Assembly (NCBI RefSeq): GCF_001999765.1 | Contig: NZ_KV908325.1 | Coordinates: 1-62,245 of the forward strand | Length of the DNA: 62,245 bases | From: Sinomonas mesophila | Lineage (GTDB): Bacteria > Actinomycetota > Actinomycetes > Actinomycetales > Micrococcaceae | Direction of reading: 5' to 3' | Shown here: piece by piece, positions 49,239 through 59,289 of the stretch | How the letters are laid out: the number at the start of each line of letters is the position of its first letter | Numbering within the stretch: the first letter of the stretch is position 1 | The notes under the pieces: model-generated | Told to the model about the DNA's origin: nothing | The model's database searches: none | The model's input: only the letters and a program-made list of their open reading frames with translations | Position numbers and translations under genes: made by a program

Positions 49239-50434
49239 GCCGGTGTCCCTTCTGTCTCTCGGTCGACCGCAGCCTTCAGCACCGAGCAGGCCTCATCGAT
49301 GTCTTCGGGGGTCAGTGCGGCGTGCGCCGTGAGGCGGAGCCGGGAGACGCCGTCCGGGACCGACGGTGGGCGGAAGCAGCCCACGCGGACGCCGGCGTCG
49401 GCGGCGGCGCGGGCCGCGGCGGCCGCGGCCTCTGCCGAGGGCATCGCGAGGGACTGGACGGCGCCGGCCCCCGCCGACAGCGGCCCAAGCCCCGCGAGGC
49501 CGGTGGCGATGAGGCCCGCGGCGATGAGGCCCGCGTTCGCGCGGACGCGCTCGGCCCGCCACGGCTCGTCGCGGACGATCCCGAGGGCGGCCAGCGCGGC
49601 GGCGGCCGAGGCGGGGGCGAGCGCGGTGTCGAAGATGAAGCTGCGCGAGCGGTTGACGAGGTGCTCGCGCACGAGCGCGGGGCCGAGGACGGCGCCGCCC
49701 TGGCTGCCGAGGGCCTTGGAGAGCGTCGCGGTCACGATGACGTGCGGGCTGCCGGCCAGCCGCGTCCCGGCCACTGCGCCCCGGCCGCGGAACGTCCCCG
49801 TGCCGGCCACGCCGAGGCTGTGCGCCTCGTCGACGAGAAGCATCGCGTCGTGCTCCTCGGCCACCGCGAGCAGCCGCTCGAGGGGCGCCGCGTCGCCGCC
49901 GACGCTGTAGATGGACTCGACGGCGATGAGAGCGCGCGGTTCGCCGCGCTCGGCGAGGAGGCGCGCGACGTCTGCCGCACTGACGTCGTCCGCGCTGCGG
50001 TGCGCGAACGTCACCACCCGCGAGCGGCTGAGCCGGCAGCCGTCCACGAGCGAGGCGTGGCAGTGCTCATCGGCGAGGATGAGAGTCCCGGGGCCGCCGA
50101 GCGCCGTCACGACGCCGATGTTCGCCAGGTACCCCGACGAGTAGACGAGCCCGGCCTCCATGCCCGTGGTCTCGGCGAGCCCGGTCTCGAGCGCTAGGTG
50201 CAGCTCGGTGGTGCCGGCGACAAGCCGGGAGGCCGTCGAGCCGGCGCCCCACGTGCGGGCGGCCTCGGCGGCGGCCTCCGCGAGGCGCGGGTCCCGGGCG
50301 AGGCCGAGGTAGTCGTTGCTCGCGAGGTCGATCACGCGCTCGCCGGCCCGCCGGGCCACAGGGCCGCGGACGAGCCCGCGGCGCTCGCGGACGTGGGCCT
50401 GCTGCTCCAGCCAGCGGGTCATCGAGCGGCTCAT
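49235..50434 (-). CDS. bioF: 8-amino-7-oxononanoate synthase
   Basis: The protein has 399 residues. ASNDYLGLARDPRL is the typical entry, DEHCHASLVDGCRLS and VDEAHSLGVAGTGTFRGRG hold the PLP-contact residues, and the PLP lysine is in VTATLSKALGSQGG. It condenses pimeloyl thioester with alanine. The ATG at 50434 lies at the end of bioA (4-base overlap). The open frame extends far upstream, antisense-like with odd composition, and was ignored. Confidence 0.94.
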   Translation of the reverse strand: MSRSMTRWLEQQAHVRERRGLVRGPVARRAGERVIDLASNDYLGLARDPRLAEAAAEAARTWGAGSTASRLVAGTTELHLALETGLAETTGMEAGLVYSSGYLANIGVVTALGGPGTLILADEHCHASLVDGCRLSRSRVVTFAHRSADDVSAADVARLLAERGEPRALIAVESIYSVGGDAAPLERLLAVAEEHDAMLLVDEAHSLGVAGTGTFRGRGAVAGTRLAGSPHVIVTATLSKALGSQGGAVLGPALVREHLVNRSRSFIFDTALAPASAAAALAALGIVRDEPWRAERVRANAGLIAAGLIATGLAGLGPLSAGAGAVQSLAMPSAEAAAAAARAAADAGVRVGCFRPPSVPDGVSRLRLTAHAALTPEDIDEACSVLKAAVDRETEGTPA

Positions 50435-51768
50435 GCGGGCACCCCTGCATGAACCTCGGCGACGGCGCCGACGATCCCGGCGGTGATCGCCTCGACGTCC
50501 TCCGCGGAGCTGACGTACGGCGGCATGGTGTAGACGAGGTTCCGGAACGGGCGGACCCACACGCCGCGGCGGAGGGCCGCGCGCGTGACGGCGGGGACGT
50601 CGACGTCGTGCGCGAGCTCGACGACGCCCACGGCGCCGATCGTGCGGACGTCGGCGACGGCGTCGAGCGCCGCCGCGGGAGCTAAACCGCGGGCGAGACC
50701 GGATTCGATCCGGCGGACGTCCTCGCGCCACGCGCCGCCCTCGAGGATGCCGAGGCTCGCGTTCGCGACGGCGCACGCGAGCGGGTTGGCCATGAATGTG
50801 GGGCCGTGGAGGAGTCGGCCGGCCGAGGAGACGGCGGCGGCGACCTCGCCCGTGCAGAGCATCGCGGCGAGCGTGAGGTAGCCGCCCGTGAGCGCCTTGC
50901 CGACGCAGAGGATGTCCGGCACGACGCCAGCGTGGCCCGCGGCGAAGAGCTCGCCCGTGCGGCCGAAGCCCGTCGCGATCTCGTCGAGGATGAGCAGGAG
51001 GCCGTGCCGGTCCCCGACCTCGCGCAGGATCCGCACGCACTCCGGCGGGTAGGCGTGCATGCCGCCGGCGCCCTGCAGCGCGGGCTCGGCGACGATCGCC
51101 GCGAGCCCGTCCGCGTGGGCTGCGGCGAGGCGCTCGACGGCGTCGCGCCAGGCAGCGAGGTCCTCCGGCGTCGCAGTGGCCGAGGCGGGCGGGCGGGGCG
51201 CGAAGACGTTCGCGGGCACGAGGCCGCCGAAGGCCGCGTGCATGCCGTCGACGGGATCGCACACGGACATCGCGCCGACCGTGTCGCCGTGGTAGCCGCC
51301 CCGCAGGGCGAGGAACTTCTGCCTGTTGGGGCGGCCCGCCGCGGCCTGGTACTGGACGGCGAGCTTGAGCGCGACCTCTACGGACACCGAGCCCGAGTCG
51401 GCGAGGAACACGCGCCCGAGCGCGGGCCGGCCCGGGTCCGCGGGCGCCATCGCGACGAGCCGCTCGGCGAGCTCGACCGCCGGATCGTGGGTCAGGCCGC
51501 CGAACATGACGTGGCTGAAGCGCGAGAGCTGGCGCTTGGCCGCCGCGTCCAGGAGTGGGTTGCGGTAGCCGTGGATGACCGACCACCACGAGGACATCGC
51601 GTCGACCGCCTCGTGGCGCGCCCCGCCGTCGTCCCTCAGCCGCAGCCTCACGCCCTCGGCGTCCTCGACCTCCCACAGCGGGAGCGTCGGCGAGGCCGGA
51701 GCGTAGGGGTGCCAGAGGGCGGCGCGGTCGCGGGCGATGAGGCCTGGGTTGTTGAGCCCACCGCTCAC
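50431..51768 (-). CDS. bioA: Adenosylmethionine--8-amino-7-oxononanoate aminotransferase
   Basis: The product has 445 residues. [19 protein letters not shown] is the BioA-specific substrate segment, [16 protein letters not shown] the class-III signature, and the PLP lysine is in [32 protein letters not shown] follows as usual. It uses S-adenosylmethionine as amino donor. The GTG at 51768 overlaps the bsaP stop by four bases. The N-terminal LWHPYAP motif confirms the start region. Confidence 0.95.
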   Translation of the reverse strand: MSGGLNNPGLIARDRAALWHPYAPASPTLPLWEVEDAEGVRLRLRDDGGARHEAVDAMSSWWSVIHGYRNPLLDAAAKRQLSRFSHVMFGGLTHDPAVELAERLVAMAPADPGRPALGRVFLADSGSVSVEVALKLAVQYQAAAGRPNRQKFLALRGGYHGDTVGAMSVCDPVDGMHAAFGGLVPANVFAPRPPASATATPEDLAAWRDAVERLAAAHADGLAAIVAEPALQGAGGMHAYPPECVRILREVGDRHGLLLILDEIATGFGRTGELFAAGHAGVVPDILCVGKALTGGYLTLAAMLCTGEVAAAVSSAGRLLHGPTFMANPLACAVANASLGILEGGAWREDVRRIESGLARGLAPAAALDAVADVRTIGAVGVVELAHDVDVPAVTRAALRRGVWVRPFRNLVYTMPPYVSSAEDVEAITAGIVGAVAEVHAGVPA

Positions 51769-52022
51769 GAGGCCGCTCCTGCCGCGAGCGTCCCGTGCCG
51801 CGAGCACTCCGCCGCCCAGCCCATCGGCGTGACCTGGACCTTCATCCGGCGCCGGCAGGACGCGCAGTAGCGCGGCGGCTCCATCGCGAGGCGCTGCTCG
51901 CAGCGCTCGTGGCCAGGAGACGGCGGGTCGGCGGACGACGGCGGGTGCGCGCCCGGCGTCGTGCGCTCCCCGAGGCGCTCGCCGCAGTGCCCGCAATACA
52001 GCTGGGTGGAGACCTCCTGCAT
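51765..52022 (-). CDS. bsaP: Biotin synthase auxiliary protein BsaP
   Basis: The product is an 85-residue cysteine-rich protein. [14 protein letters not shown] at the start and [20 protein letters not shown] then ECSRHG at the end are the pattern I recognise as BsaP, which supports BioB in actinobacteria, probably by aiding renewal of its Fe-S cluster. The gene lies between bioB and bioA and shares one base with the bioB stop (TGATG) and four with bioA. The presence of this protein fits the actinobacterial assignment of the window. Confidence 0.85.
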   Translation of the reverse strand: MQEVSTQLYCGHCGERLGERTTPGAHPPSSADPPSPGHERCEQRLAMEPPRYCASCRRRMKVQVTPMGWAAECSRHGTLAAGAAS

Positions 52023-53026
52023 CAGAGCGACTTCTGGAGTTCCCGGATGGGCATGTTGAGCTCGACGAGGAGGTCGAGGTCGGCGTCGGCGGGGCGGCCC
52101 AGGGTCGTGAGGTAGTTGCCGACGATCACGGCGTTGATGCCGCCGAGCAGGCCCTCGCGGGTGCCGAGGTCGCCGAGGGTGAGCTCGCGGCCGCCGGCGT
52201 AGCGGAGCACGGTGCGGGGCATGGCGAGTCGGAAGGCGGCGATCGCGCGGAGGGCGTCCTTGCCGTCCATGATCGGCTGGTCCTCGAGCGGGGTACCGGG
52301 GCGGGGGTTGAGGAAGTTGAGTGGAACCTCGTGGGGCTCGAGGGCGGCGAGCTGGGCCGCGAGTTCGGCGCGCTGTTCGACCGTCTCACCCATGCCGATG
52401 AGCGCGCCGCAGCACAGCTCCATGCCCGCGTCCTTGACCATGCGGCACGTCTCGAGGCGCTCCTCGTAGGTGTGCGTCGTGACGACCTCGGGGAAGTAAC
52501 TGCGCGCCGTCTCGAGGTTGTGGTTGTAGCGGTGCACGCCCCATTCCGCGAGCTGGTCGACCTGGCGCTGGGTGAGCATGCCGAGCGAGCAGGCGATGTT
52601 GATGTCCACCTCGGCGTTGATCCGGTCGATGGCGAACTTGATCTGGTTCATGAGCTTGATGTCGGGGCCGCGGACGGCGGCGACGATGCAGAACTCGGTG
52701 GCGCCCGTGGCGGCGGTCTCCTTGGCGGCCTTGACGAGCTCGGGGATGTCGAGCCAGACGCCGCGCACGGGGGAGTCGAAGAGGCCGGACTGGCTGCAGA
52801 AGTGGCAGTCCTCGGGGCAGCCGCCGGTCTTGATGGAGATGATGCCCTCGACCTCGACGTCCTCGCCGCAATGCTGGATCCGCACCTCGTGGGCGAGCTG
52901 GAGGGCGGCGGGGATGGCCTCGTCGGGGAGGTTGAGAACCTCGAGGATCTGCGCCTCTCTGAGCCCCCGGCCCTCGTGCAGGACCTGCTTCCGGGCCGTC
53001 TCGAGAATGGCGTAGCCGCTGGTCAT
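52022..53026 (-). CDS. bioB: Biotin synthase
   Basis: The product has 334 residues and is a radical-SAM enzyme. The cluster motif is [14 protein letters not shown] (CxxxCxxC), and [25 protein letters not shown] and [13 protein letters not shown] are conserved BioB segments. It inserts sulfur into dethiobiotin. It is the first gene of the six-gene operon. The 168-bp region upstream should hold the promoter; I see no clear BioQ or BirA site in it. Confidence 0.97.
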   Translation of the reverse strand: MTSGYAILETARKQVLHEGRGLREAQILEVLNLPDEAIPAALQLAHEVRIQHCGEDVEVEGIISIKTGGCPEDCHFCSQSGLFDSPVRGVWLDIPELVKAAKETAATGATEFCIVAAVRGPDIKLMNQIKFAIDRINAEVDINIACSLGMLTQRQVDQLAEWGVHRYNHNLETARSYFPEVVTTHTYEERLETCRMVKDAGMELCCGALIGMGETVEQRAELAAQLAALEPHEVPLNFLNPRPGTPLEDQPIMDGKDALRAIAAFRLAMPRTVLRYAGGRELTLGDLGTREGLLGGINAVIVGNYLTTLGRPADADLDLLVELNMPIRELQKSL

Positions 53027-53194
53027 CGTTGGTCCTCCAGGTCCGTCGCGTCCGCCGGCGGCCGATCGTGCTGCCGGTCACAAGCGAAGGTAGCCGCGCG
53101 GGGGGAGGGCGATTTTGTGGGGGGTCTACAACAGGAGCGGCTTGGTTTTGGCCGCAGGGGAGCCGCCGCGCTCAGAGGCGAATTAGCGGATGCC

Positions 53195-54784
53195 TTAGAA
53201 CGGTGGTGGCGGGTCGGCGTGGGGGTAGGTGATGTAGCGCTTGCCTGAGGGGCCGGTCCATTCGAGGGTTCCGGGTGGGGCGCCTAGCGGATCAACTCCG
53301 GCCGCTTGGTCGTTCGTCTCGTCCGACCCGGTCGAGGCTGCCCCGGTCTCGGCCTTTGGGCTGTCTGCGCCTTCATCACCGATGTGGCGGACGGTCCAGA
53401 GGCCGAGGCTCTTGAGGCGGTGGTGCTCCGGGCAGAGGAGGGCGAGGTTTCCGACGTCGGTCTCCCCGCCCTGGGACCACTCGTGGGTGTGGTCGGCCTC
53501 GGTCATGGCGGCGGGCTTGTCGCAGCCGGGGAAGCGGCAGGTCGCATCGCGCAGGGCCAGGAAGCGGCGCATGGCGGCGGTCGGGGCGTAGCGGACGCGG
53601 CCGATCGCCAGCGGCGCCCCGGTGACGGGTGCAACCAGGAGCCGGGTCCAGAACTGGGTCTGCGCGGCGAGGCGGCGGGCGGCCTCGGGGTCGATCGGGC
53701 CATAGCCGAGGATCTCCCCCGGCGTATCCGAGGTCCCGGCCAGCGTCGCGGCCGGGACGGTGACCACGAGCTCGGTCCGTACGCCCCCGGCCGGAGCCAC
53801 GGGCGAGCCCGTGCCGAGGAGCAGGTCGGCGAGGGCGTCGGCGCGGAGCTGGTTGACCGTGCGCGCCTCCTCCGGGGCTTGCAGTCCGCGGGTGATCGCG
53901 TTGAGGCGGGTGTCGATGAGCGCGCCGGTCTCCAGCGGCAGGTAGGCGGTGAGGTGGCACATGCCGTCCCCGGCGGGGGCGAGGTCGACCCGTCGGTCGG
54001 CGGCGGCCTTGGCCTTGCGAGCGGCGAGGGGCTCGTCGGCGTAGTCCTCGGCCAGGCGCCGCAGCCGCCGCCCCAGGGCTGGGACGGTGGGGACCCGGTC
54101 GGGGTCCTGCGGGGCGGCGATCTGGGCGGCGGCGGCGACGAAGTCGGCCAGCCGGGAGGCCGGGATGGGGATCGCGGCGTCCAGCACGACGGCGGCGCGG
54201 CGTCGGGTGAGCCGGCCGGCCTGCATGGCCTCGAAGACCGGGGCGAAGGCGGGTGCGGTGAGGGCGAGGGATTCCTCGACCATGGCCCGGGCGCTGCGCT
54301 GGGAGATCCGCAGCCGGGCGGCGATCTCGGACGCGGCCAGGGCCGGGGCCTCGAGCCGCTCCCCGGGGTCCTCGGAGTCCCCGCCGTAGGCGCGCACGAG
54401 CCCGGCGATGTCGAACGCCCGCCCGGCGTCCAGCCTCGCCATGGTCGCGTCGGTACCGGCGATCGAGTCGACCAGCCCCGCGGCGTGCAGCACCCTGGCC
54501 CGGGGGATGGCCCCAAGGGCCGGGCTGGTCAGGCCGCACTCCATCAGGGCCGCGTCCGGGTCGAAGTCTGGGACGTCCCGGGCCAGGGCCGCCAGCTCCG
54601 CCTCGGCCCAGGCCTCCATGAGCCGCTCGTATCCGGGCGACTCCGGGTCGAGCCAGTCCGGATCGATGTACCGGGCGTCGTCGGGGTCCTCGTCCCACGG
54701 CGCCGGGTCCGGCGGCACGGACGCCAGCCACGGATCCGGGTCCTCCAGACCCGGCCCGTCGTCGAAGAAGTCTTCCCCTCCCAT
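53195..54784 (-). CDS. DUF222 / HNH endonuclease-domain protein
   Basis: The protein has 529 residues from the ATG at 54784; a GTG at 54802 with GGAGG just upstream is an alternative start. The long helical DUF222 region covers the middle (RLRISQRSARAMVEESLALT, LTRRRAAVVLDAAIPIPA). The C-terminal HNH module is CRFPGCDKPAAMTEADHTHE then GGETDVGNLALLCPEHHRLK. Such proteins occur in many copies in Micrococcaceae and related genera; their role is unclear, and link to mobile DNA is often suggested. No element borders are visible here. Confidence 0.9.
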   Translation of the reverse strand: MGGEDFFDDGPGLEDPDPWLASVPPDPAPWDEDPDDARYIDPDWLDPESPGYERLMEAWAEAELAALARDVPDFDPDAALMECGLTSPALGAIPRARVLHAAGLVDSIAGTDATMARLDAGRAFDIAGLVRAYGGDSEDPGERLEAPALAASEIAARLRISQRSARAMVEESLALTAPAFAPVFEAMQAGRLTRRRAAVVLDAAIPIPASRLADFVAAAAQIAAPQDPDRVPTVPALGRRLRRLAEDYADEPLAARKAKAAADRRVDLAPAGDGMCHLTAYLPLETGALIDTRLNAITRGLQAPEEARTVNQLRADALADLLLGTGSPVAPAGGVRTELVVTVPAATLAGTSDTPGEILGYGPIDPEAARRLAAQTQFWTRLLVAPVTGAPLAIGRVRYAPTAAMRRFLALRDATCRFPGCDKPAAMTEADHTHEWSQGGETDVGNLALLCPEHHRLKSLGLWTVRHIGDEGADSPKAETGAASTGSDETNDQAAGVDPLGAPPGTLEWTGPSGKRYITYPHADPPPPF

Positions 54785-54966
54785 GGGCCAACCATCGCAC
54801 ACACCTCCGACAATTCTCCTCGGTCCAGAAGCCGGCCTAGAAGAGTGCATGGACTTGCCCCAGGCGGGCGGCCCTGAAGACTAGAAGGGGGCGGTGACGA
54901 CGGCGGCGGGCCAGGAGCCCAACCCGGCCCGCCGCAGTCGTGCGCCTGTTGCCAGTGACCCGGCGC

Positions 54967-55938
54967 TCAGCGCCGCATGAACGTGCGTTCGGCGCTGCCG
55001 CCTGCCCCCGGCCGCGGCGTCCCCGCCTGCGCGTCCAACCCGGCGACCGACTCACGCAGAAGCCGGGCGACGGTATCGACAGGCATGCTGATGGGCCGCC
55101 GCCGCGCGAACCGGCGCAGGACGATGCGCCGCGTGCCGAGCCCGGGGACGTCGAGGACGTCGACGCCGTCCTGCACGACGCCGATCAGGGCCAGGGCGGG
55201 GACGACGGCCGCACCCTCCCCGGCCGCGACCAGCGCCAGCGCGGTCTGCGTCTCCTGGTACTGGTGGACGGTCTCCACCCTGGCGCCCGCCGCCCGCCGC
55301 AGTCGGCCGAAGACCGATGTGCTGGCGGATTCGGCCACGACGCCGAGCCACGGAATCGGCAGCCGGGCAAGGTCGACGTTCTCGGTGTCGAGCAGGGCCC
55401 CAGAGGGGACGACCAGCCTCCAAGGCTCGTCCAGCAGCGGCTCCTCGGACATTCCGGCAGGAAGCGAGCGCTCCGCGGGCGTCATGGAATCGAGTTCGAC
55501 GACGACGGCGTCCAGCTCGCGCTGGCGGAGCAGCCGCATGAGCGTGGGGAGGTCGTCCTCGATGACCTGGATCCGCAGCTGGGGATACTGGGTGCGCCAC
55601 TCGGGCAGGCGCGGGATGACCATCGTGCGGAGGAAGCTCGTGAACCCGCCCAGCCGCACGACCCCGGCGAGCTCCGCCCCGCCCTCCATGCGGGCGCGGG
55701 CAACGTTGAGCGCGCGCTCGATCTCCTCGGCGGCCTCCGCCATGGCCAGCCCGGCGGCCGTGAGGAGCGAGCCACGCGGCGTCCGCACGACCAGCGCCTG
55801 CCCCGTCTCCTCCTCGAGCCTGTTGAGCTGCTGGGACACGGCCGACGGCGTGATCCCCAGCTCGTCTGCGGCGGCGAGCACGCCTCCGGTGCGGGCGATG
55901 GCGAGCAGTATGCGAAGCCGGCGAGGGTCGATCTCCAT
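54967..55938 (-). CDS. LysR-family transcriptional regulator (ArgP/IciA-like group)
   Basis: The product has 323 residues. The helix-turn-helix is GGVLAAADELGITPSAVSQQ followed by LNRLEEETGQALVVRTPRG. The sensor part follows. I chose the ATG at 55938 (MEIDPRRLRILLAIA), the standard N-terminus; the longer frame lies in the divergent promoter. It faces away from the small membrane protein gene at 56042, 103 bp apart, which is its likely target. Confidence 0.9.
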   Translation of the reverse strand: MEIDPRRLRILLAIARTGGVLAAADELGITPSAVSQQLNRLEEETGQALVVRTPRGSLLTAAGLAMAEAAEEIERALNVARARMEGGAELAGVVRLGGFTSFLRTMVIPRLPEWRTQYPQLRIQVIEDDLPTLMRLLRQRELDAVVVELDSMTPAERSLPAGMSEEPLLDEPWRLVVPSGALLDTENVDLARLPIPWLGVVAESASTSVFGRLRRAAGARVETVHQYQETQTALALVAAGEGAAVVPALALIGVVQDGVDVLDVPGLGTRRIVLRRFARRRPISMPVDTVARLLRESVAGLDAQAGTPRPGAGGSAERTFMRR

Positions 55939-56041
55939 ATTCAGTAGTGATAAACCATGTCTGCAGCTAAGTGCAATTGATCTAAACATCTGATCTCGCC
56001 ATCATTACTGCTGGAACCACTGTGCGAGGAGGGGAGACGCA

Positions 56042-56350
56042 ATGCTGGCCGCAGCTCTGGGCTGGATGGGGACGGCCGGGACCTTCGTGGCATACGTGAT
56101 GCTGTCGAGAGGGCGGCTCGCGGCGGAGTCCCGCATGTACGCGACTCTGAACATGGTGGGTGGCCTGCTGGGCGGGATCGCGTGCGTGCTCTACGGCGCC
56201 TGGCCGAGCGCCGCGGCGAACTTTGCGTGGGCAGGCCTAGGCCTTCACGGCATGGTCAAAGCCTTCCGGCGGGTGAATCCAGCTGAGGCTGAACCCAGTC
56301 CGGCACCGAGCCATACCGGTTCCGGAGACGCCCGCCTGTCGCAGGCCTGA
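56042..56350 (+). CDS. Small membrane protein (CBU_0592-like)
   Basis: The protein has 102 residues with three hydrophobic segments: GWMGTAGTFVAYVMLS, MYATLNMVGGLLGGIACVLY and SAAANFAWAGLGLHGMV. This layout and the GxxG-rich helices resemble the CBU_0592 family of small membrane proteins, role unknown. The tail (residues 80-102) is hydrophilic. GAGGAGGGGAG precedes the ATG. It is divergent from a LysR gene, as many exporters or permeases are. Confidence 0.75.
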   Translation: MLAAALGWMGTAGTFVAYVMLSRGRLAAESRMYATLNMVGGLLGGIACVLYGAWPSAAANFAWAGLGLHGMVKAFRRVNPAEAEPSPAPSHTGSGDARLSQA

Positions 56351-56377
56351 GTGCCAGGTGCCTCAGATCTGGCCTTT

Positions 56378-56827
56378 CTAACGCTCCGCGTCGCGGTTGC
56401 CCTCCAGATAGGCCTTGACCGCCTCAAGCTCCTTGCGGATGCCGCGCTTGAACTCGCCCTCCATGAGCGGCTGCATCAGGCGCCACCAGCCTTTGAGTTG
56501 GGCGGTGCCGGTCATGGTGAATTCCGAGCCGCCGCTGGCCGGAGCGAGGGTGAAGCGGCCTTGGTAGTCCATGGCCGGGGATGTAGCCGTGAATCCCATC
56601 ATGGAGCCAGGGGCAAACTCGGTGACCTCGCAGTTCGCGGTGGTCCGGCGCGGGCCCATCTTCACGTCTTCGGTGAAGCGCGTCCCCACCCTGGTTGGTC
56701 CAGGCGTGACGACCTTGGAGGTGACGACCTCGGACTGCCACGTGGGGATGTTGTTGAGATCGGCGATGAAGGCAAAGACGTCCTCCGCTGGCCGCGCTAT
56801 CGTGATGCGGTCCTCGATGCTGATCAC
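56378..56827 (-). CDS. SRPBCC-family protein (polyketide cyclase/START-like)
   Basis: The product has 149 residues. ARPAEDVFAFIADLNNIPTW at the start and the final helix (FKRGIRKELEAVKAYLEG) with MTGTAQLKGWWRLMQPLM before are typical of the Bet v1-like fold that forms a hydrophobic ligand pocket. The ligand is unknown. It converges on the small membrane protein gene with a 27-bp gap and is divergent from malQ. Confidence 0.88.
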   Translation of the reverse strand: MISIEDRITIARPAEDVFAFIADLNNIPTWQSEVVTSKVVTPGPTRVGTRFTEDVKMGPRRTTANCEVTEFAPGSMMGFTATSPAMDYQGRFTLAPASGGSEFTMTGTAQLKGWWRLMQPLMEGEFKRGIRKELEAVKAYLEGNRDAER

Positions 56828-56993
56828 GGAATTCTCCCCTCAAGGCAAGGTGGAGGGACGACTCTCGATAGGCGCCGCTCCCATCTGTGGTGAGCAGCAT
56901 CTTCCGGCAAGGGCCCGTTAGGGGGCCATAGTTCGATGTGACGTTCTTCGATCTCGTCTCCTGCCCCCCGGCCCGCCGCATAGAGTGGTCGGC

Positions 56994-59234
56994 ATGGCGG
57001 AGGATCTGGCAGCAGGGCCGCTCGAGGAGCTGGCCGCAGCACATCGCGTGAGCACGTCCTTCTACGGCTGGGACGGCGTCGAACGCAAAGTATCCCGGGA
57101 GACCCTGCGCACGGTCCTGGCCGCGCTCGGGGTGCCGGCGGAGACCGCGGCGGAGGTGCGGGCGTCCCTCGACGACGTCGCGCCCGCCCCGTGGCGGCGC
57201 ACGGTGCCGCCCGTCGTCGTCGTGCGCGAGGGAGAGGCGCGCACCGTGCCGGTCCACGTCGCGCACGGGGCGAGGGTGCGGGCGTGGATCGAGGCCGAGG
57301 ACGGCTCGCTGCACCCGGCCGCACAGATCGAGTGCTGGGATCCGCCCCGGGAGGTCGACGGCGTCGTGACCGGACGCGCGCTCTTCGCCGTCCCCGAGCG
57401 CCTGCCGCTGGGCTGGCACACGCTGCACGCCGAGCACGACGGCGGGGCGGCGGCGTGCGCGCTCGTCGTCACCCCCGCGCGGCTCGCCACGACGGACGCG
57501 CTCCGCGACGTGCGGCACTGGGGCCTCATGGCCCAGCTCTACTCGGTCCGCTCGGAGCGCTCGTGGGGGATCGGCGACTTCGCCGACCTCGCGGACCTCG
57601 CCGCCGTCTCGGCCGCCGAGGGCGCGGGCTTCGTGCTCGTCAACCCGCTGCACGCCGCCGAGCCGGCGCCGCCGGTTGAGGACTCGCCCTACCTGCCGAC
57701 CACCAGGCGCTTCGTCAACCCGATCTACGTCCGCCCCGAGGAGATCCCCGAGTACGGTTACCTCGACCCCGCCGAGCGGGCCACTGTCGCGGACCTCGCG
57801 AGCCGCCTCCACGCCGCCAACCGGGCGCCCGGGCTGCTCGAGCGCGACGCGGCCTACGCGGCGAAGCTCGCCGCGCTCGAGCTCATCCACGCTGTCCCCC
57901 GCAGCCCCGCGCGGCAGCGCGCCTACGAGCGGTTCCGCGCCGAGCTCGGCCGCGGGCTCGAGGACTTCGCGCTGTGGTGCGCGCTGGCTGAACGGGCTTC
58001 GGCGGAACCCGTGGAGGAAACCGGCGCGCACGGCGGCACCGACGACGACGGCGCCGCCGCCGCGCTCGCCGCCGGCCCGGCGTCGGACGCCGCCCGCGCC
58101 CAGCGGGCCGAGCTCGCTGACCGCATCGAGTTCCACACGTGGCTCCAGTGGATCTGCGACACCCAGCTCGAGGCCGCGCAGCGCGCCGCGCACGAGGCGG
58201 GCATGGACCTCGGCGTCGTGCACGACCTCGCCGTCGGGGTCAAGGCGACCGGCGCCGACGCCTGGGCGCTCGCGGACGTCCTCGCCAAGGGCGTGACCGT
58301 GGGCGCGCCGCCGGACGTGTTCAACCAGCAGGGCCAGAACTGGAGCCAGCCGCCCTGGCACCCCGTGCGGCTCGAGGCCTCCGGCTACGCCGCATTCAGG
58401 GACATGCTCCGCACGATCCTCCGGCACGCGGGTGGGCTGCGGATCGACCACATCCTCGGCCTCTTCCGCCTCTGGTGGATCCCCGAGGGCGCCGGCCCGC
58501 AGGAGGGCACGTACGTCTACTACGACCACGAGGCGCTCATCGGCATCCTCGCCCTCGAGGCCCAGCGCGCGGGCGCCGTCATCATCGGCGAGGACCTCGG
58601 CGTCTTCGAGCCGTGGGTGCGCGACTACCTCTCCGAGCGCGGCATCTTCGGCACCTCGATCCTGTGGTTCGAGCACGACGCCGGCGTCCCCCTCGCCCCC
58701 GAGGCGTACCGGCAGGCGTGCCTCACCTCGGTCAACACCCACGACCTGCCGCCGACGGCGGGCTACCTCGCGGGCGAGCACGTCAGGCTTCGCGAGTCGC
58801 TCGGCCTCCTGCGGCGGCCCCTCGAGGAGGAGCTCGCGGCGGCCCTCGCGGAGCAGGAGGCCGTGCTCGAGCGGGTCCGGGAGCGCGGGCTGCTGCCGCC
58901 GTCGGCCGATCCGCACGCCGGTTTCGGCGGCCGCAGCCCCGAGGAGGTGCGGCGGATCGTCGAGGCGCTGTACGCGTTCACGGCGCTCACGCCGTCGTCC
59001 CTGCTCGGCGTCGCGGTCGTCGACGCGGTGGGGGATGCCCGCACGCAGAACCAGCCCGGCACCTCGGACGAGTACCCGAACTGGCGCATCCCGCTCGCAG
59101 GGCCCGACGGCGCGCCCGTCCTTCTGGACGAGCTCGCCGGCAACGCGCGGTTCCGCTCGCTCCTCGCGACGGTGCGCGAGGCAGTGGCGGGACGCCGGGT
59201 CGAGCCCCGCCGGGACGCGTTTTCAACGATGTAA
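56994..59234 (+). CDS. malQ: 4-alpha-glucanotransferase (amylomaltase)
   Basis: The protein has 746 residues from the ATG at 56994. It has the GH77 catalytic Asp in LRIDHILGLFRLWWIP and Glu in VIIGEDLGVFEPWVRD, and the substrate loop GAPPDVFNQQGQNWSQPPW. The N-terminal 150 residues form an extra beta-domain, as is usual in actinobacterial MalQ. It disproportionates maltodextrins. A decayed LacI-type gene follows within 60 bp and may once have regulated it. Confidence 0.95.
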   Translation: MAEDLAAGPLEELAAAHRVSTSFYGWDGVERKVSRETLRTVLAALGVPAETAAEVRASLDDVAPAPWRRTVPPVVVVREGEARTVPVHVAHGARVRAWIEAEDGSLHPAAQIECWDPPREVDGVVTGRALFAVPERLPLGWHTLHAEHDGGAAACALVVTPARLATTDALRDVRHWGLMAQLYSVRSERSWGIGDFADLADLAAVSAAEGAGFVLVNPLHAAEPAPPVEDSPYLPTTRRFVNPIYVRPEEIPEYGYLDPAERATVADLASRLHAANRAPGLLERDAAYAAKLAALELIHAVPRSPARQRAYERFRAELGRGLEDFALWCALAERASAEPVEETGAHGGTDDDGAAAALAAGPASDAARAQRAELADRIEFHTWLQWICDTQLEAAQRAAHEAGMDLGVVHDLAVGVKATGADAWALADVLAKGVTVGAPPDVFNQQGQNWSQPPWHPVRLEASGYAAFRDMLRTILRHAGGLRIDHILGLFRLWWIPEGAGPQEGTYVYYDHEALIGILALEAQRAGAVIIGEDLGVFEPWVRDYLSERGIFGTSILWFEHDAGVPLAPEAYRQACLTSVNTHDLPPTAGYLAGEHVRLRESLGLLRRPLEEELAAALAEQEAVLERVRERGLLPPSADPHAGFGGRSPEEVRRIVEALYAFTALTPSSLLGVAVVDAVGDARTQNQPGTSDEYPNWRIPLAGPDGAPVLLDELAGNARFRSLLATVREAVAGRRVEPRRDAFSTM

Positions 59235-59289
59235 AACTTCCCCTGTCGGCCGGGAAGCCGTGCACTCGTACCCGGTGCGGGGAGGGGCC

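Noticed and set aside
53195-54784. Homing endonuclease or mobile intron
   Set aside because: The HNH module belongs to the common DUF222 protein type; there are no insertion borders or split host gene.
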